Assembly (NCBI GenBank): GCA_024635495.1
Contig: JAGXIT010000004.1
Coordinates: 1-64,000, forward strand
Source of the DNA: Candidatus Saccharimonadota bacterium
Lineage (GTDB): Bacteria; Patescibacteriota; Saccharimonadia; Saccharimonadales; UBA4665
Direction: 5' to 3'
DNA length: 64,000 bases
The notes beneath the pieces are model-generated. The model saw only the letters and a list, made by a program, of their open reading frames with translations, was not told the origin of the DNA and did no database searches. Below are positions 34,431-43,630 of this stretch, in pieces. How positions within the stretch are numbered: position 1 is the stretch's first letter; every line of letters begins with the position of its first letter. The position numbers were made by a program, and so were the translations under genes.

Positions 34431-37031
34431 ATGAACAATAAAGTCTTTAAACGTCTTTTGGGTGACCCTCAGGCGAAAACCATTAAGCGCTTACGTAAGC
34501 GAGTCAAGATTATCAATGATCTTGCTCCGAAGTACGAAAAGATGTCGACCGAAGAACTCAAGGGTCAGACAGATATTTTGCGCAATCGATTGAAAAAAGA
34601 GTCACTTGACGCTCTTTTGCCCGATGCATTTGCGATTGTGCGTGAGGCGGCGAGCCGTACCCTCAAGCAACGGCACTACGACGTACAGCTTATCGGTGGC
34701 ATGGTTATGCATGAGGGCAATGTCGCTGAGATGAAAACCGGTGAGGGAAAAACGCTCGTTGCAACCGCACCAATGTATCTGAACGCACTTGGAGGCAAGG
34801 GCGCACATCTCGTGACAGTGAACGACTACTTGGCGCAACGTGATGCTGGTTGGATGGCACAGGTATATGATTTTCTTGGGCTTACGACCGCTGTTATTAT
34901 GGCTGAGCGTTCATATATTTATGACTCAAAATTCGTCGATGAAGAGCATGAGGATGAGCGTTTTCGGCACCTCAAGCCTTGCACGCGACAAGAAGCCTAT
35001 GCTGCAGATGTTACCTATGGTACCAATAACGAATTCGGGTTTGACTACTTGCGCGACAACATGGTTCGTGAGATAGATCAGCTCCGTCAGCGTGATTTAA
35101 ACTATGCTATCGTCGACGAGGTTGACTCCATCCTTATCGATGAGGCCAGGACGCCATTAATTATTAGTGCGCCAAGTGTGACGCCAGGCAATGCCTACGA
35201 GCAATTTGCTCGCACCGTGCGCCAGCTCAAGCCCGCCCACTACGAAGTAGACGAAAAGCGAAAAACAGTTATCTTGAACGATGATGGTATCGATAAGCTT
35301 GAAAAGATTCTTGGTATACAAAACCTCTATGGTACTGAAAATATTCGTACCTTGTATCACATGGAGCAGGCACTCCGTGCTCAGACATTATTCAAGCGTG
35401 ACAAAGACTACGTCGTCACAAATGAAGGCGAAATCGTCATTGTCGACGAGCACACTGGTCGTCTCCTAGCTGGCCGTCGTTACAACGAAGGTCTTCACCA
35501 AGCGATTGAGGCCAAAGAGGGTGTTGAGGTTCAGGAAGAGTCTATGACGCTGGCGAGTATCTCATTCCAGAACTATTTCCGCCTCTACGATAAACTCTCG
35601 GGTATGACCGGTACAGCGCTCACGGAAGCTGAAGAATTCCATCAGATCTATAAACTTGATGTCGTCGAAGTCCCATCCAATCGCAAACTTGTTCGTATCG
35701 ATAAGACGGACCGCATTTACCGAAATGAGGCTGCAAAATTCAAGGCAATTGTAGCCGAGGTCAAAGCTCTACACGAGAAAGGGCAGCCGGTACTTATTGG
35801 TACCGCCTCAATCCAGAAGAACGAAAAACTTGATGGCTTACTGAAAAAAGCAGGCGTTCCACACCAAGTGCTCAACGCGAAGAACAATGAACGCGAAGCG
35901 AAAATTGTTTCTGCCGCTGGTCAGCCCGGTGCAGTCACATTGGCAACGAATATTGCTGGTCGTGGTACTGATATCGTGCTTGCCGAGGAAGTCAAAGCGC
36001 TGGGTGGTTTGTATGTACTCGGGTCAGAACGACACGAATCCCGCCGAATTGATAATCAGCTCCGTGGTCGTTCCGGTCGTCAAGGTGATGCTGGTATGAC
36101 ACAATTCTATGTTAGTACCGAAGACGATTTGATGCGTATATTCGGTGGTGATCGAATCAGTACTGTCATGGACCGCCTGAAAGTAGAAGACAATGTTCCA
36201 ATCGAAAATCGCATGATATCTCGTAGTCTCGAATCGGCGCAGAAAAAAGTCGAGGGGTTCCACTTTGATCAGCGTAAAAACGTCGTTCAATATGACGATG
36301 TAATGAACCGACACCGTAAAGCAACTTATGCAATGCGTCGTGAAATTCTTCGGTCAGATGACATCAGTAAGCGCGTCAAAAAATATATTGAAGAAGAAGT
36401 TGCATTATTGGCTCAGTCGCCAGCTAGTACGACCGATGAACTTGAAACAATGGTTCGCCAGCTTATGCCTTTTGATGAGTCGTCGTTTGATAGAGTCTTT
36501 GCTGCATCAGCTGATAAGGTCCAATCAGTCCTTCTGACTGAGGCTAAGGAACTATACAAAGGCCGTGAAGTGGCGTTCACCAATGAGGTAATGCGTAAGA
36601 TTGAGCGAGATATATACCTACAAATTCTTGATAATCTCTGGATGCAACACCTCGAGAACATGGATCACCTGCGTGAAGGTATCGGCTGGATGAGTGTCGG
36701 TCAGCGCGATCCACTTGTCGAATACCGTCGACGCGGACAGGTTATATTTGAGGATATGCAGCATAACTTGCGTCATGAAGTGCTTCGAGCACTATTCCAT
36801 GCCGCACCAATTGCTGCAGACCAGCTTGAACGCCCAGTTGAAACTGAATTGACGCGAGCAGCACGAGCTTCAGTCGATAATGCCGGACAAATTATTGACG
36901 GTGAAGCAGAGTTTAGTGAGGGTGATTTCGATAACAGACCAAAAACCAAGCCGGCTTCTAATTCCAAGAAACGTGCGAAGGCAAACAAGGCAGAACGGCA
37001 ACGAAAAGCAAAGGCTCGTAAACGAAAATAA
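34431..37031 (+). CDS. secA: Preprotein translocase ATPase SecA
   Basis: 866 residues; drives Sec export through SecYEG. Walker A MKTGEGKT at 101-108, DEAD-type Walker B with VDEVDSILIDEARTPL, and the NBD2 motif ATNIAGRGTDI plus ESRRIDNQLRGRSGRQGD are intact. The helical scaffold and wing follow (MDHLREGIGW). The C-terminal zinc-binding CxC...CH tail is replaced by a Lys/Arg-rich end (KANKAERQRKAKARKRK), so SecB or ribosome docking by that tail is not expected. It probably exports the giant surface protein and the hydrolase at 41355. Confidence 0.98.
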   Translation: MNNKVFKRLLGDPQAKTIKRLRKRVKIINDLAPKYEKMSTEELKGQTDILRNRLKKESLDALLPDAFAIVREAASRTLKQRHYDVQLIGGMVMHEGNVAEMKTGEGKTLVATAPMYLNALGGKGAHLVTVNDYLAQRDAGWMAQVYDFLGLTTAVIMAERSYIYDSKFVDEEHEDERFRHLKPCTRQEAYAADVTYGTNNEFGFDYLRDNMVREIDQLRQRDLNYAIVDEVDSILIDEARTPLIISAPSVTPGNAYEQFARTVRQLKPAHYEVDEKRKTVILNDDGIDKLEKILGIQNLYGTENIRTLYHMEQALRAQTLFKRDKDYVVTNEGEIVIVDEHTGRLLAGRRYNEGLHQAIEAKEGVEVQEESMTLASISFQNYFRLYDKLSGMTGTALTEAEEFHQIYKLDVVEVPSNRKLVRIDKTDRIYRNEAAKFKAIVAEVKALHEKGQPVLIGTASIQKNEKLDGLLKKAGVPHQVLNAKNNEREAKIVSAAGQPGAVTLATNIAGRGTDIVLAEEVKALGGLYVLGSERHESRRIDNQLRGRSGRQGDAGMTQFYVSTEDDLMRIFGGDRISTVMDRLKVEDNVPIENRMISRSLESAQKKVEGFHFDQRKNVVQYDDVMNRHRKATYAMRREILRSDDISKRVKKYIEEEVALLAQSPASTTDELETMVRQLMPFDESSFDRVFAASADKVQSVLLTEAKELYKGREVAFTNEVMRKIERDIYLQILDNLWMQHLENMDHLREGIGWMSVGQRDPLVEYRRRGQVIFEDMQHNLRHEVLRALFHAAPIAADQLERPVETELTRAARASVDNAGQIIDGEAEFSEGDFDNRPKTKPASNSKKRAKANKAERQRKAKARKRK

Positions 37032-37098
37032 CGTACAGGCAAAGATGGGCTGCGTACAGTGTTGTACCGCGCACTATTTCGCCAACAAAGAACTATTT

Positions 37099-38391
37099 AT
37101 GAAACATACAGTTGAAGAAATCACTCTCAAGAACGGTGCAAAGGGTTTGTGCATCCATGTGCCAGATGCGACTGTCATGAATTTGTATATGAATTTTCGC
37201 GCAGGCGAGTATCTCGTAGAGCACCACAAGTGGGAAACACCGCATTTGATGGAGCATATGCTGCTCGGGGCAAATGATGAGTACCCGCGTGCCAGAGATT
37301 TTCAAGCTGAAGTCGAGAAAAACGGTGCCTACAGCAACGCCTCAACTGATGTCTATGATATCGTCTACGAAACTGAATGCGCAGATTTTGAATGGAAACG
37401 AGTTATGGGTCTTATCTTGACCGCGATTGAGCGACCGCTGTTTCTGCAAGAAGAGTTTGAAGCTGAGTATGGAAACGTCAAAGAAGAGCTAGCCGCTCGT
37501 GCAAACAGTCATTATCGTCAACTCGGTGCAGAAAGCCGTAAGGCCTATGGACTTGTTTCCGAAACAGATAAAGAGCGTCTCGTGCTTATGGACAATGTCA
37601 CGCTTGATGACATACGTGAGCATTATCACCGTACTCACACTACTGAAAACATGCGTTTTGTGGTTGCTGGCAATATCACTCCAACCAGAAAAACTGCAAT
37701 CATCGATATGCTTGAAAACATAAGGTTGCCTCGTGGTGAGCGTTTCATGATGCCTGATGAGATAGTGAAGCCACTCAAGACGCCTGTGTGTTTGCCTAAT
37801 AAAACCGTTGACACACTATACTTTTATATAGATGCGTTTATCGAGCGGCGCTTACTAGAGAAAGAGCTTGATTCGCTCAGTATCGTGAACGCATTGTTGA
37901 CCGAGACGCTTTACTCGAAAATACTTGGCACGGCTCGCGAAAAAGGTCTTGTCTATGGGATGAACTCTGGTTTCCAGCAGATTAAATTGAGTAGTAACTT
38001 CTGGTTCGGTAGTCAGGTTTCGCCGACGAATGCTGCGGCACTTTTTGATATTATCATCGAACAGCTGGGCAATATCTTTAAGGGTGAAATCGCCGAAGTG
38101 GATATTGCTGCCGCCCAGGCTTACTCGATTGGACGCTATCAACGTAGCGCTCAAACAGTCGCCAGTATAGCAAGCGGATATACTGGACGATATTTTTTCG
38201 ATGATCACATCGATGATTATTACGCCATACCTGAGCGTATTATGGCTGTTACTAAGCAGCAGATTATCGACACCACCAGAGCGATGTTCTCAGACAACAT
38301 CGGTGGACTTGGAATATATGGAAACGTGAACGAAAAACTTGCTGATGAGCTCAACAAGCAAATAGCTGTGCTCTGGCAACAGGATTGGTAG
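37099..38391 (+). CDS. M16-family zinc peptidase
   Basis: 430 residues from ATG 37099. The inverted zinc motif HLMEH is in ETPHLMEHMLLG (His-x-x-Glu-His), with the downstream Glu in EEFEAEYGNVKEELAAR, so the catalytic half is complete. One M16 catalytic half plus one partner half fits this length, as in mitochondrial-processing-peptidase-like and PqqL-like proteins. An in-frame ATG at 37045 would add 18 Cys-containing residues; I prefer 37099 because the family core begins there. It follows secA by 67 bases. The substrate is unknown, and no signal peptide is visible. Confidence 0.88.
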   Translation: MKHTVEEITLKNGAKGLCIHVPDATVMNLYMNFRAGEYLVEHHKWETPHLMEHMLLGANDEYPRARDFQAEVEKNGAYSNASTDVYDIVYETECADFEWKRVMGLILTAIERPLFLQEEFEAEYGNVKEELAARANSHYRQLGAESRKAYGLVSETDKERLVLMDNVTLDDIREHYHRTHTTENMRFVVAGNITPTRKTAIIDMLENIRLPRGERFMMPDEIVKPLKTPVCLPNKTVDTLYFYIDAFIERRLLEKELDSLSIVNALLTETLYSKILGTAREKGLVYGMNSGFQQIKLSSNFWFGSQVSPTNAAALFDIIIEQLGNIFKGEIAEVDIAAAQAYSIGRYQRSAQTVASIASGYTGRYFFDDHIDDYYAIPERIMAVTKQQIIDTTRAMFSDNIGGLGIYGNVNEKLADELNKQIAVLWQQDW

Positions 38392-38393
38392 AT

Positions 38394-39479
38394 ATGGATG
38401 AGCTAACCCAGCAATCAGATAGGCTCAGGGTTGCAGTCGAAGATGCGCTTACACGAATTGGATTTTCTGATTTACTGTTACGAAAAGAATCACTAGATAG
38501 ACAGATAGCAGACGTGTCGCTTTGGGATGAACCGAACTTCGCCCAACGTATTACGAAAGAGCATGGCATGCTTGCCAAGCGGCTGCAGCCATGGATTGAT
38601 TTGCGCCAGCTCCTGCAAGAGACTAGGGAATTGTTGAGCCTGGGAGATTCGTCTATTGTGACTGATTTAAGCAAACAATTACAAACTGCCGAATCGCAAT
38701 TCGAGGCGCTCAAAGAAGAGCTCAAATTTGCTGGACCGTACGATCAAAATGCAGCCATTTTAAGTCTTCACGCCGGCGCTGGCGGGGCGGATGCACAAGA
38801 CTGGACGGGGATGCTGCTGCGCATGTATGTGCGATGGGCTGAACAAAATGAGTACTCAGTTCAGATGGTCGATGAGTCGATGTCAGAAGACGGTGGTGTC
38901 AAGAGTGTAACAGTTGAAATAACAGGGGCATTTGTCTACGGAAAACTCAAAGGCGAGCATGGCGTACATCGTCTTGTAAGGCTTAGCCCGTTCAATGCCG
39001 AGAGCCGCGAAACAAGCTTTGCGAAGGTAGAAGTATTGCCCGAGATAAACACACCCGAGCTTATCGAAATCGATGAGAAAGACTTAAAAATTGACGTCTA
39101 TCGTAGTGGTGGTCATGGCGGACAGAGTGTTAACACGACAGACTCGGCAGTACGTATTACACACCTACCAACTGGCATCGTGATTGCTATCCAAAACGAA
39201 AGAAGCCAGCTACAAAACAAAGAGACTGCTATGACTATCTTGCGCTCACGACTCGCGCAGTTACAACTTGAGCAGCATGCCGAAAAAGTAGAAGGCCTAA
39301 AGGGACCTAACGAACAGGCTGCCTGGGGGAACCAAATCCGAAGTTATGTCCTGCACCCATATAAGCAGGTAAAAGACCTTCGTACGGGCCACATCTCACC
39401 TGATCCAGACGATGTTCTGGCCGGCAACCTGGGTCCATTTATCGGCGCGTATCTCGATCATACTCTCGGCGACAAATAG
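38394..39479 (+). CDS. prfB: Peptide chain release factor 2
   Basis: 361 residues; reads UAA and UGA. The SPF tripeptide is in RLSPFNAESRETSFA and the GGQ motif in [15 protein letters not shown]. The whole protein is in one frame: the CTTTGA programmed +1 frameshift used by many bacteria to autoregulate RF2 is absent. ATG 38394 lies 2 bases after the M16 stop codon. It completes the release-factor set with prfA, and prmC at 15291 should methylate both. Confidence 0.96.
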   Translation: MDELTQQSDRLRVAVEDALTRIGFSDLLLRKESLDRQIADVSLWDEPNFAQRITKEHGMLAKRLQPWIDLRQLLQETRELLSLGDSSIVTDLSKQLQTAESQFEALKEELKFAGPYDQNAAILSLHAGAGGADAQDWTGMLLRMYVRWAEQNEYSVQMVDESMSEDGGVKSVTVEITGAFVYGKLKGEHGVHRLVRLSPFNAESRETSFAKVEVLPEINTPELIEIDEKDLKIDVYRSGGHGGQSVNTTDSAVRITHLPTGIVIAIQNERSQLQNKETAMTILRSRLAQLQLEQHAEKVEGLKGPNEQAAWGNQIRSYVLHPYKQVKDLRTGHISPDPDDVLAGNLGPFIGAYLDHTLGDK

Positions 39480-39486
39480 CACCGTT

Positions 39487-39508
39487 CATAAGCCGCTTAT
39501 GGTACAAT
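39487..39508 (+). promoter_or_regulatory. ftsE promoter with overlapping palindrome
   Basis: CATAAGCCGCTTATG (39487-39501) is a perfect 6-bp-arm palindrome directly before TACAAT (39503-39508), which ends 7 bases before the ATG at 39516. The palindrome occupies the -35/-10 spacer, a repressor-like position. Confidence 0.55.
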
Positions 39509-39515
39509 GAGCCAG

Positions 39516-40220
39516 ATGATTTTACTTGATAGAGTAACCAAAACTTACAACAAGAATTTAGGATCGGCACTTGACCGTGTCTCTTTACATATAGAGCCAA
39601 AAGAGTTTGTTATTGTCGTCGGCCAAAGTGGTGCAGGCAAGAGTACACTCTTGAAACTACTCACCCGCGAAGAGCGTCCGACCAGTGGTAAGATTATTGT
39701 CGGTGGAATTGATTATGACAAGCTTTCGGACAAGAAAATACCTTTGTTGCGTCGACGAATAGGTACCGTGTTTCAGGACTTCAAACTACTCCCTAATCGC
39801 ACGGTATTCGAGAATGTCGCGTTTGCGCTCGAGATCGTGGGGGCCAGTACTAAGGAGATAAATAATACTGTGCCGCGAGTGCTTGATATCGTGAACCTCA
39901 AGGATAAAGCGAAGCGAATGCCAATAGAACTCAGTGGTGGTGAACGCCAACGTGTCGCGATTGCGCGTGCGATTGTTCGTCAGCCGAAAATTCTTATTGC
40001 CGATGAGCCAACCGGCAACCTCGACCCAAAGCACGCATGGGATGTCATCCGCATACTCGAGAAAATCAACCGTTACGGCACGACGGTGCTACTTACGACA
40101 CACAACCAAGACATTGTGAACCGTCTCAAACGGCGAGTTGTTACTATTGAGGGTGGGCGTATAGTCAGTGATCGCGCAAATGCTGATTATGATAATACGT
40201 CAGGGAAAAAGGCGAAGTAA
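39516..40220 (+). CDS. ftsE: Cell-division ABC ATPase FtsE
   Basis: 234 residues. Walker A GQSGAGKST (36-44), signature LSGGERQRVAIARAI, Walker B ILIADEPTGNLDP and the H-loop TTHN are complete. ATG 39516 is chosen over ATG 39507, because the latter lies inside the TACAAT -10 box. ftsX starts 2 bases after the stop codon. FtsEX is a divisome ABC complex that transmits ATP hydrolysis to a periplasmic peptidoglycan hydrolase; the likely target here is the CHAP protein two genes on. Confidence 0.96.
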   Translation: MILLDRVTKTYNKNLGSALDRVSLHIEPKEFVIVVGQSGAGKSTLLKLLTREERPTSGKIIVGGIDYDKLSDKKIPLLRRRIGTVFQDFKLLPNRTVFENVAFALEIVGASTKEINNTVPRVLDIVNLKDKAKRMPIELSGGERQRVAIARAIVRQPKILIADEPTGNLDPKHAWDVIRILEKINRYGTTVLLTTHNQDIVNRLKRRVVTIEGGRIVSDRANADYDNTSGKKAK

Positions 40221-40221
40221 C

Positions 40222-41169
40222 ATGAATAAGCACTTGATAGCATTTGGCCGTATTATTCGTACCGGGTTTGTCTATTTTGGACGTAACGCCTGGCTCGCCA
40301 TTGCAGCGATTGCAATTATGGTGATTACGCTTACAATCATTTTGTTTTCGATTATCGCAAATGCAACATTTAGCAATACTATTGCACAGATTACCGACAA
40401 AATCGACATCTCTGTCTATCTCAAAGATGATGTGACTGAGGCCCAGGCTCAAGAATTTGTAGCCGAGATTACGAAACAACCACAAGTTTCTGACGTGCAA
40501 TACCTTGATAAGTCAGATGCGCTCCGTGCTTTCATCGAGCAAAATGCAAATAACGAAAATTTATTGGCAGCCGTCAATGAAACAGACAACCCACTGCCCG
40601 CAACCATTAGGATCAAGCCCATCACACTTAATGAGATGCCAGCCATTCGTGATTTTGTTACGCAAGAAAAATGGCAAAATCTACAATCAGACCCTGTGTC
40701 TGATAATGGCGAACGCCGCCAAACGATAGATAAGATTACACATGCGACGAATATCCTGCGTGAAGCAGGCCTTGTCGCCGTTATCGTTTTTGCGGTCATA
40801 TCTGTTGTAATCATCTTCAATACGATTCAGATGGCAATCTTCAATCGTCGCGACGAACTGCAGATTATGCGTTTGCTTGGCGCTACAACCTCATACATTC
40901 GCGGGCCTTTTGTCGTTGAGACAATTATATATGGGGTGATATCCGCTATTGCATCAATATTCATCATCAATGCGCTATTTGTCACCGCATCGAGCTCACT
41001 ACAAGCAACAAGCCTTGGACTACTCGATATTAGTTATAGCCAACAATTCTTCCAGGGTCACTATTGGCAGCTGTTGTGGATGCAGCTTACGCTTGGTATA
41101 CTGATTGGAGCCGCTTCTTCTGTCATTGCCACTCGGCGGTATCTGAAATTCAAAACGTCAAAGAAATAA
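40222..41169 (+). CDS. ftsX: Cell-division membrane protein FtsX
   Basis: 315 residues from ATG 40222. A first membrane segment (WLAIAAIAIMVITLTIILFS), an extracellular domain (DISVYLKDDVTEAQAQEFV...) and three C-terminal membrane segments match the FtsX topology. The AALREAGLVAVIVF-type coupling region and IMRLLGATTSYIRGPF loop are present. It binds FtsE and relays to an extracellular hydrolase, PcsB in streptococci or RipC in mycobacteria. AAGG lies near the start. Confidence 0.94.
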   Translation: MNKHLIAFGRIIRTGFVYFGRNAWLAIAAIAIMVITLTIILFSIIANATFSNTIAQITDKIDISVYLKDDVTEAQAQEFVAEITKQPQVSDVQYLDKSDALRAFIEQNANNENLLAAVNETDNPLPATIRIKPITLNEMPAIRDFVTQEKWQNLQSDPVSDNGERRQTIDKITHATNILREAGLVAVIVFAVISVVIIFNTIQMAIFNRRDELQIMRLLGATTSYIRGPFVVETIIYGVISAIASIFIINALFVTASSSLQATSLGLLDISYSQQFFQGHYWQLLWMQLTLGILIGAASSVIATRRYLKFKTSKK

Positions 41170-41273
41170 ATCTATACAAAAACGAGCGTTCTTCGACGCT
41201 GATTCGTAACCAAAACTGCATTTCAAGCACGATTGGGTATGTTTTCATCATCGAAAATAATGTTAGCGTAATA

Positions 41274-41288
41274 CCTAAGTTGCTTAGG
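41274..41288. promoter_or_regulatory. Palindrome upstream of the CHAP gene promoter
   Basis: CCTAAGTTGCTTAGG, perfect 6-bp arms with a 3-base centre, 10 bases before the -35 box. The same 6+3+6 layout as the ftsE palindrome, CATAAGCCGCTTATG, with shared AAG/CTT centres, so one regulator might bind both. It could also be a weak ftsX terminator. Confidence 0.4.
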
Positions 41289-41297
41289 GGGAGGGGA

Positions 41298-41326
41298 TTG
41301 AAGGATTTGCAAGACCGTGATATCAT
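41298..41326 (+). promoter_or_regulatory. Promoter of the CHAP hydrolase gene
   Basis: TTGAAG, a 17-base spacer and TATCAT. The leader to ATG 41355 is about 22 bases with no SD. Confidence 0.6.
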
Positions 41327-41354
41327 AAGCATGTTAGCGACAACACAAAAATTC

Positions 41355-42533
41355 ATGAAAAAAATACTCTCTCAATCAGTCGCAAAGCGTTTTTCGAGCA
41401 CCATGAGAACCGGTGTTCTTCTGGCTATGTGTGCAGTTATAGGTGTAGCTTCTCTCATCCCATCCTGGCAACAGCGCGTGCAGGCAGATGAGTACGAGGC
41501 GCAGATAAATGCGCTACAGACTCAAAATGCCTCTACTCAAGATACACTTGAGATTCTTGCCGGCCAGGCTTCAAATTATAACGATGCAATTACGAAGCTA
41601 CAGTTACAAATAGATGGAGTTATCGCATCTATTGCCAAAAACAAAGCTGCGCAAGCTGATTTGCAGAAAAAGATTGAGGCAGCTCAAAAAGAAATCGATT
41701 CACAACGAAAGCTTCTGGCAATTGACCTCAAGGCAATGTATGTTGATGGCACCCCAAGCTCACTCGAAATGCTCGCTACAAGCAAAAATCTCAGTGATTT
41801 CGTAGACAAGCAAGAATACAGAGTGCGCGTTCAAGAGAAAATTCAGGATTCACTTCAGGTGATTGCGGAGTTGCAAAAGCAATTGCAGGTTCAGAAGGCA
41901 AAAATTGAGACCCTTATTAAGGACATGCAGCAACAACAGGCAACGCTTGCTGTTGATCGCGCTAAACAGCAAGAATTGTTCAACTACAATCAGTCGCAAC
42001 AGGATAGTTACAACGTCAAGATTAAAGAAAACAATGCAAAGGTCGCAGAATTACGTGCGGCACAGGCAGCTGCAAACGCACAGATAAATGGTCAACTTGT
42101 ATCAAATGGTGTCTGTGGTGGTGGCTATCCAGCTCAAGCAAATAGCCCATGGGGCGGCTATTGGGGCTGTAATTACCCCAAGGACAATGCTGTAGACAAT
42201 TGGGGTATGTATAACCGTGAATGTGTCAGTTATACCGCATTTAAGGTCTACGAGGCATACGGTTATATGCCGTACTGGGGCGGTCATGGCAATGCAAACC
42301 AGTGGCCATCAAATGCTCGGGCTTCTGGGATTCCAACAGGTAGTAGCCCTAGGGTTGGATCAGTCGCGGTTTGGAATGTTGGTTACTATGGCCACACGAT
42401 GTGGGTTGAGGCTATTAACACCGACGGTAGTATTGTCGTCAGCCAGTATAACTATAATTGGAATGGCAATTATAGTGTCATGAAGGTGAGCGCTGCAATG
42501 GCTTCAAACTTTACGTACATCTACTTCAACTAG
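41355..42533 (+). CDS. Secreted coiled-coil CHAP peptidoglycan hydrolase, PcsB-like
   Basis: 392 residues. A signal peptide (MKKILSQSVAKRF, hydrophobic VLLAMCAVIGVASLI, cleavage near VQA) precedes a long coiled coil of about 200 residues, as in PcsB and RipC. The C-terminal CHAP domain has the catalytic Cys290 (RECVSYTAFK) and His347 (YGHTMWVEA). It is predicted to cut peptidoglycan at division, switched on by FtsEX; the gene order ftsE-ftsX-CHAP supports this. The start at 41355 is set by the signal peptide; the longer upstream frame lies in the intergenic region. Confidence 0.92.
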   Translation: MKKILSQSVAKRFSSTMRTGVLLAMCAVIGVASLIPSWQQRVQADEYEAQINALQTQNASTQDTLEILAGQASNYNDAITKLQLQIDGVIASIAKNKAAQADLQKKIEAAQKEIDSQRKLLAIDLKAMYVDGTPSSLEMLATSKNLSDFVDKQEYRVRVQEKIQDSLQVIAELQKQLQVQKAKIETLIKDMQQQQATLAVDRAKQQELFNYNQSQQDSYNVKIKENNAKVAELRAAQAAANAQINGQLVSNGVCGGGYPAQANSPWGGYWGCNYPKDNAVDNWGMYNRECVSYTAFKVYEAYGYMPYWGGHGNANQWPSNARASGIPTGSSPRVGSVAVWNVGYYGHTMWVEAINTDGSIVVSQYNYNWNGNYSVMKVSAAMASNFTYIYFN

Positions 42534-42548
42534 ACGAGACAGTTTCAC

Positions 42549-43565
42549 TTACCGTATCGATTTGTATAGCCGAAAAGCGGTGTACGCAAATGATTTGTAG
42601 ACGATGTCATATGGATTCTTGTGTGTGACACGGTAGCCACCAAAACGTTTCTTGAAGCTCGTCACGCCACCAAGCTCTTGGCTCTTGACGTCGTCGATGA
42701 TGCCGCCGAAGTTAAATAGGGTTGCCTCGTAATGCTTCGCTTCTTGTATCGCTGCCCACAACACAGCATAAGCTGGGGCAATCTTGCGGAACTCATTACT
42801 CGATCCAGCAAAAACATAGTGGGTTTGCTTGTCATAGGTGACGAAGAGTGCCGCCGCTGCCGGTTTGCCATCTATTGTCGCGATAGTCACAAAGCCGTCC
42901 GTATCAGAAAGAGAAGATAAGTAGGCTTCGTAGTAGCCCCGGTCAAAAATACCAAAATTGTCTCTTTCGGCAGTCGTTTGCATGAGAGCAAAAAAATCAT
43001 CGAGAGGGGCTTCTTGTGGTGCGTAATGGGTGATGACTGTCTCGGCGCGTTCGGCCAGTCGGATGTTGTAACGAGCATGCTTATGGAAGCCCATCCAGAG
43101 CGCATCTTTGCCTTGAGAGATGTCGAGCACCCATTCAGCTCGGGGCTGTAGACTTGCAGTACGTGCTACTTTTGCGCTTATTGGTTTGGCAGATGTCTCC
43201 GCTGTTAAATCATCAGTATCTAAGCGGACGAACGTACAGCCAAGTCGTTTTGCGATAGGCTTCAAAAATATGCGGAGTTCATTGAGGAGCTCTTCGTCCC
43301 ATGTAGAACTTATTGGGCCGTAGGGAGCATACAAAAAACGCAGGCCGCCTGGGGCAGTATAGGTGATTGCGAGACCGCTACCGATGAGCTTTTCGTCTTT
43401 TTTTATGAGAAAATACACGACATCCTTGCCACTTTTTGTCTGAATTTCACCATAAAATGGCGCTTGCAGAAAAGATACTGGCTCTTTGCTAGCTGTAGCG
43501 CCGACAGAGCTTACCGCACTTTCGTATTGTTTCAGGGTGCATTCTTCGAAGTTGTAACCAACCAT
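42549..43565 (-). CDS. FemABX-type aminoacyl transferase (lipid II interpeptide bridge)
   Basis: 338 residues with two GNAT-like folds. The beginning of the second domain (KHARYNIRLAERAETVI), the RDNFGIFDRGYYEAYL segment and the late GVTSFKKRFGGYRV motif match FemX/FmhB-type enzymes that add amino acids from aminoacyl-tRNA to the peptidoglycan stem peptide. TACAAT ends 10 bases before the ATG. It converges with the CHAP gene and is divergent from the S41 protease, in a cell-wall block. The amino acid added is unknown. Confidence 0.87.
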   Translation of the reverse strand: MVGYNFEECTLKQYESAVSSVGATASKEPVSFLQAPFYGEIQTKSGKDVVYFLIKKDEKLIGSGLAITYTAPGGLRFLYAPYGPISSTWDEELLNELRIFLKPIAKRLGCTFVRLDTDDLTAETSAKPISAKVARTASLQPRAEWVLDISQGKDALWMGFHKHARYNIRLAERAETVITHYAPQEAPLDDFFALMQTTAERDNFGIFDRGYYEAYLSSLSDTDGFVTIATIDGKPAAAALFVTYDKQTHYVFAGSSNEFRKIAPAYAVLWAAIQEAKHYEATLFNFGGIIDDVKSQELGGVTSFKKRFGGYRVTHKNPYDIVYKSFAYTAFRLYKSIR

Positions 43566-43630
43566 ACTGCCTTCTATTGTAGCAGGAACTTCTGCCGAAA
43601 CGACGTTTCCTCATGTATACTACTAACCAT

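Noticed and set aside
39507-39515. ftsE start at ATG 39507
   Set aside because: This ATG lies inside the TACAAT -10 box; ATG 39516 fits the 7-base spacing seen at other genes.
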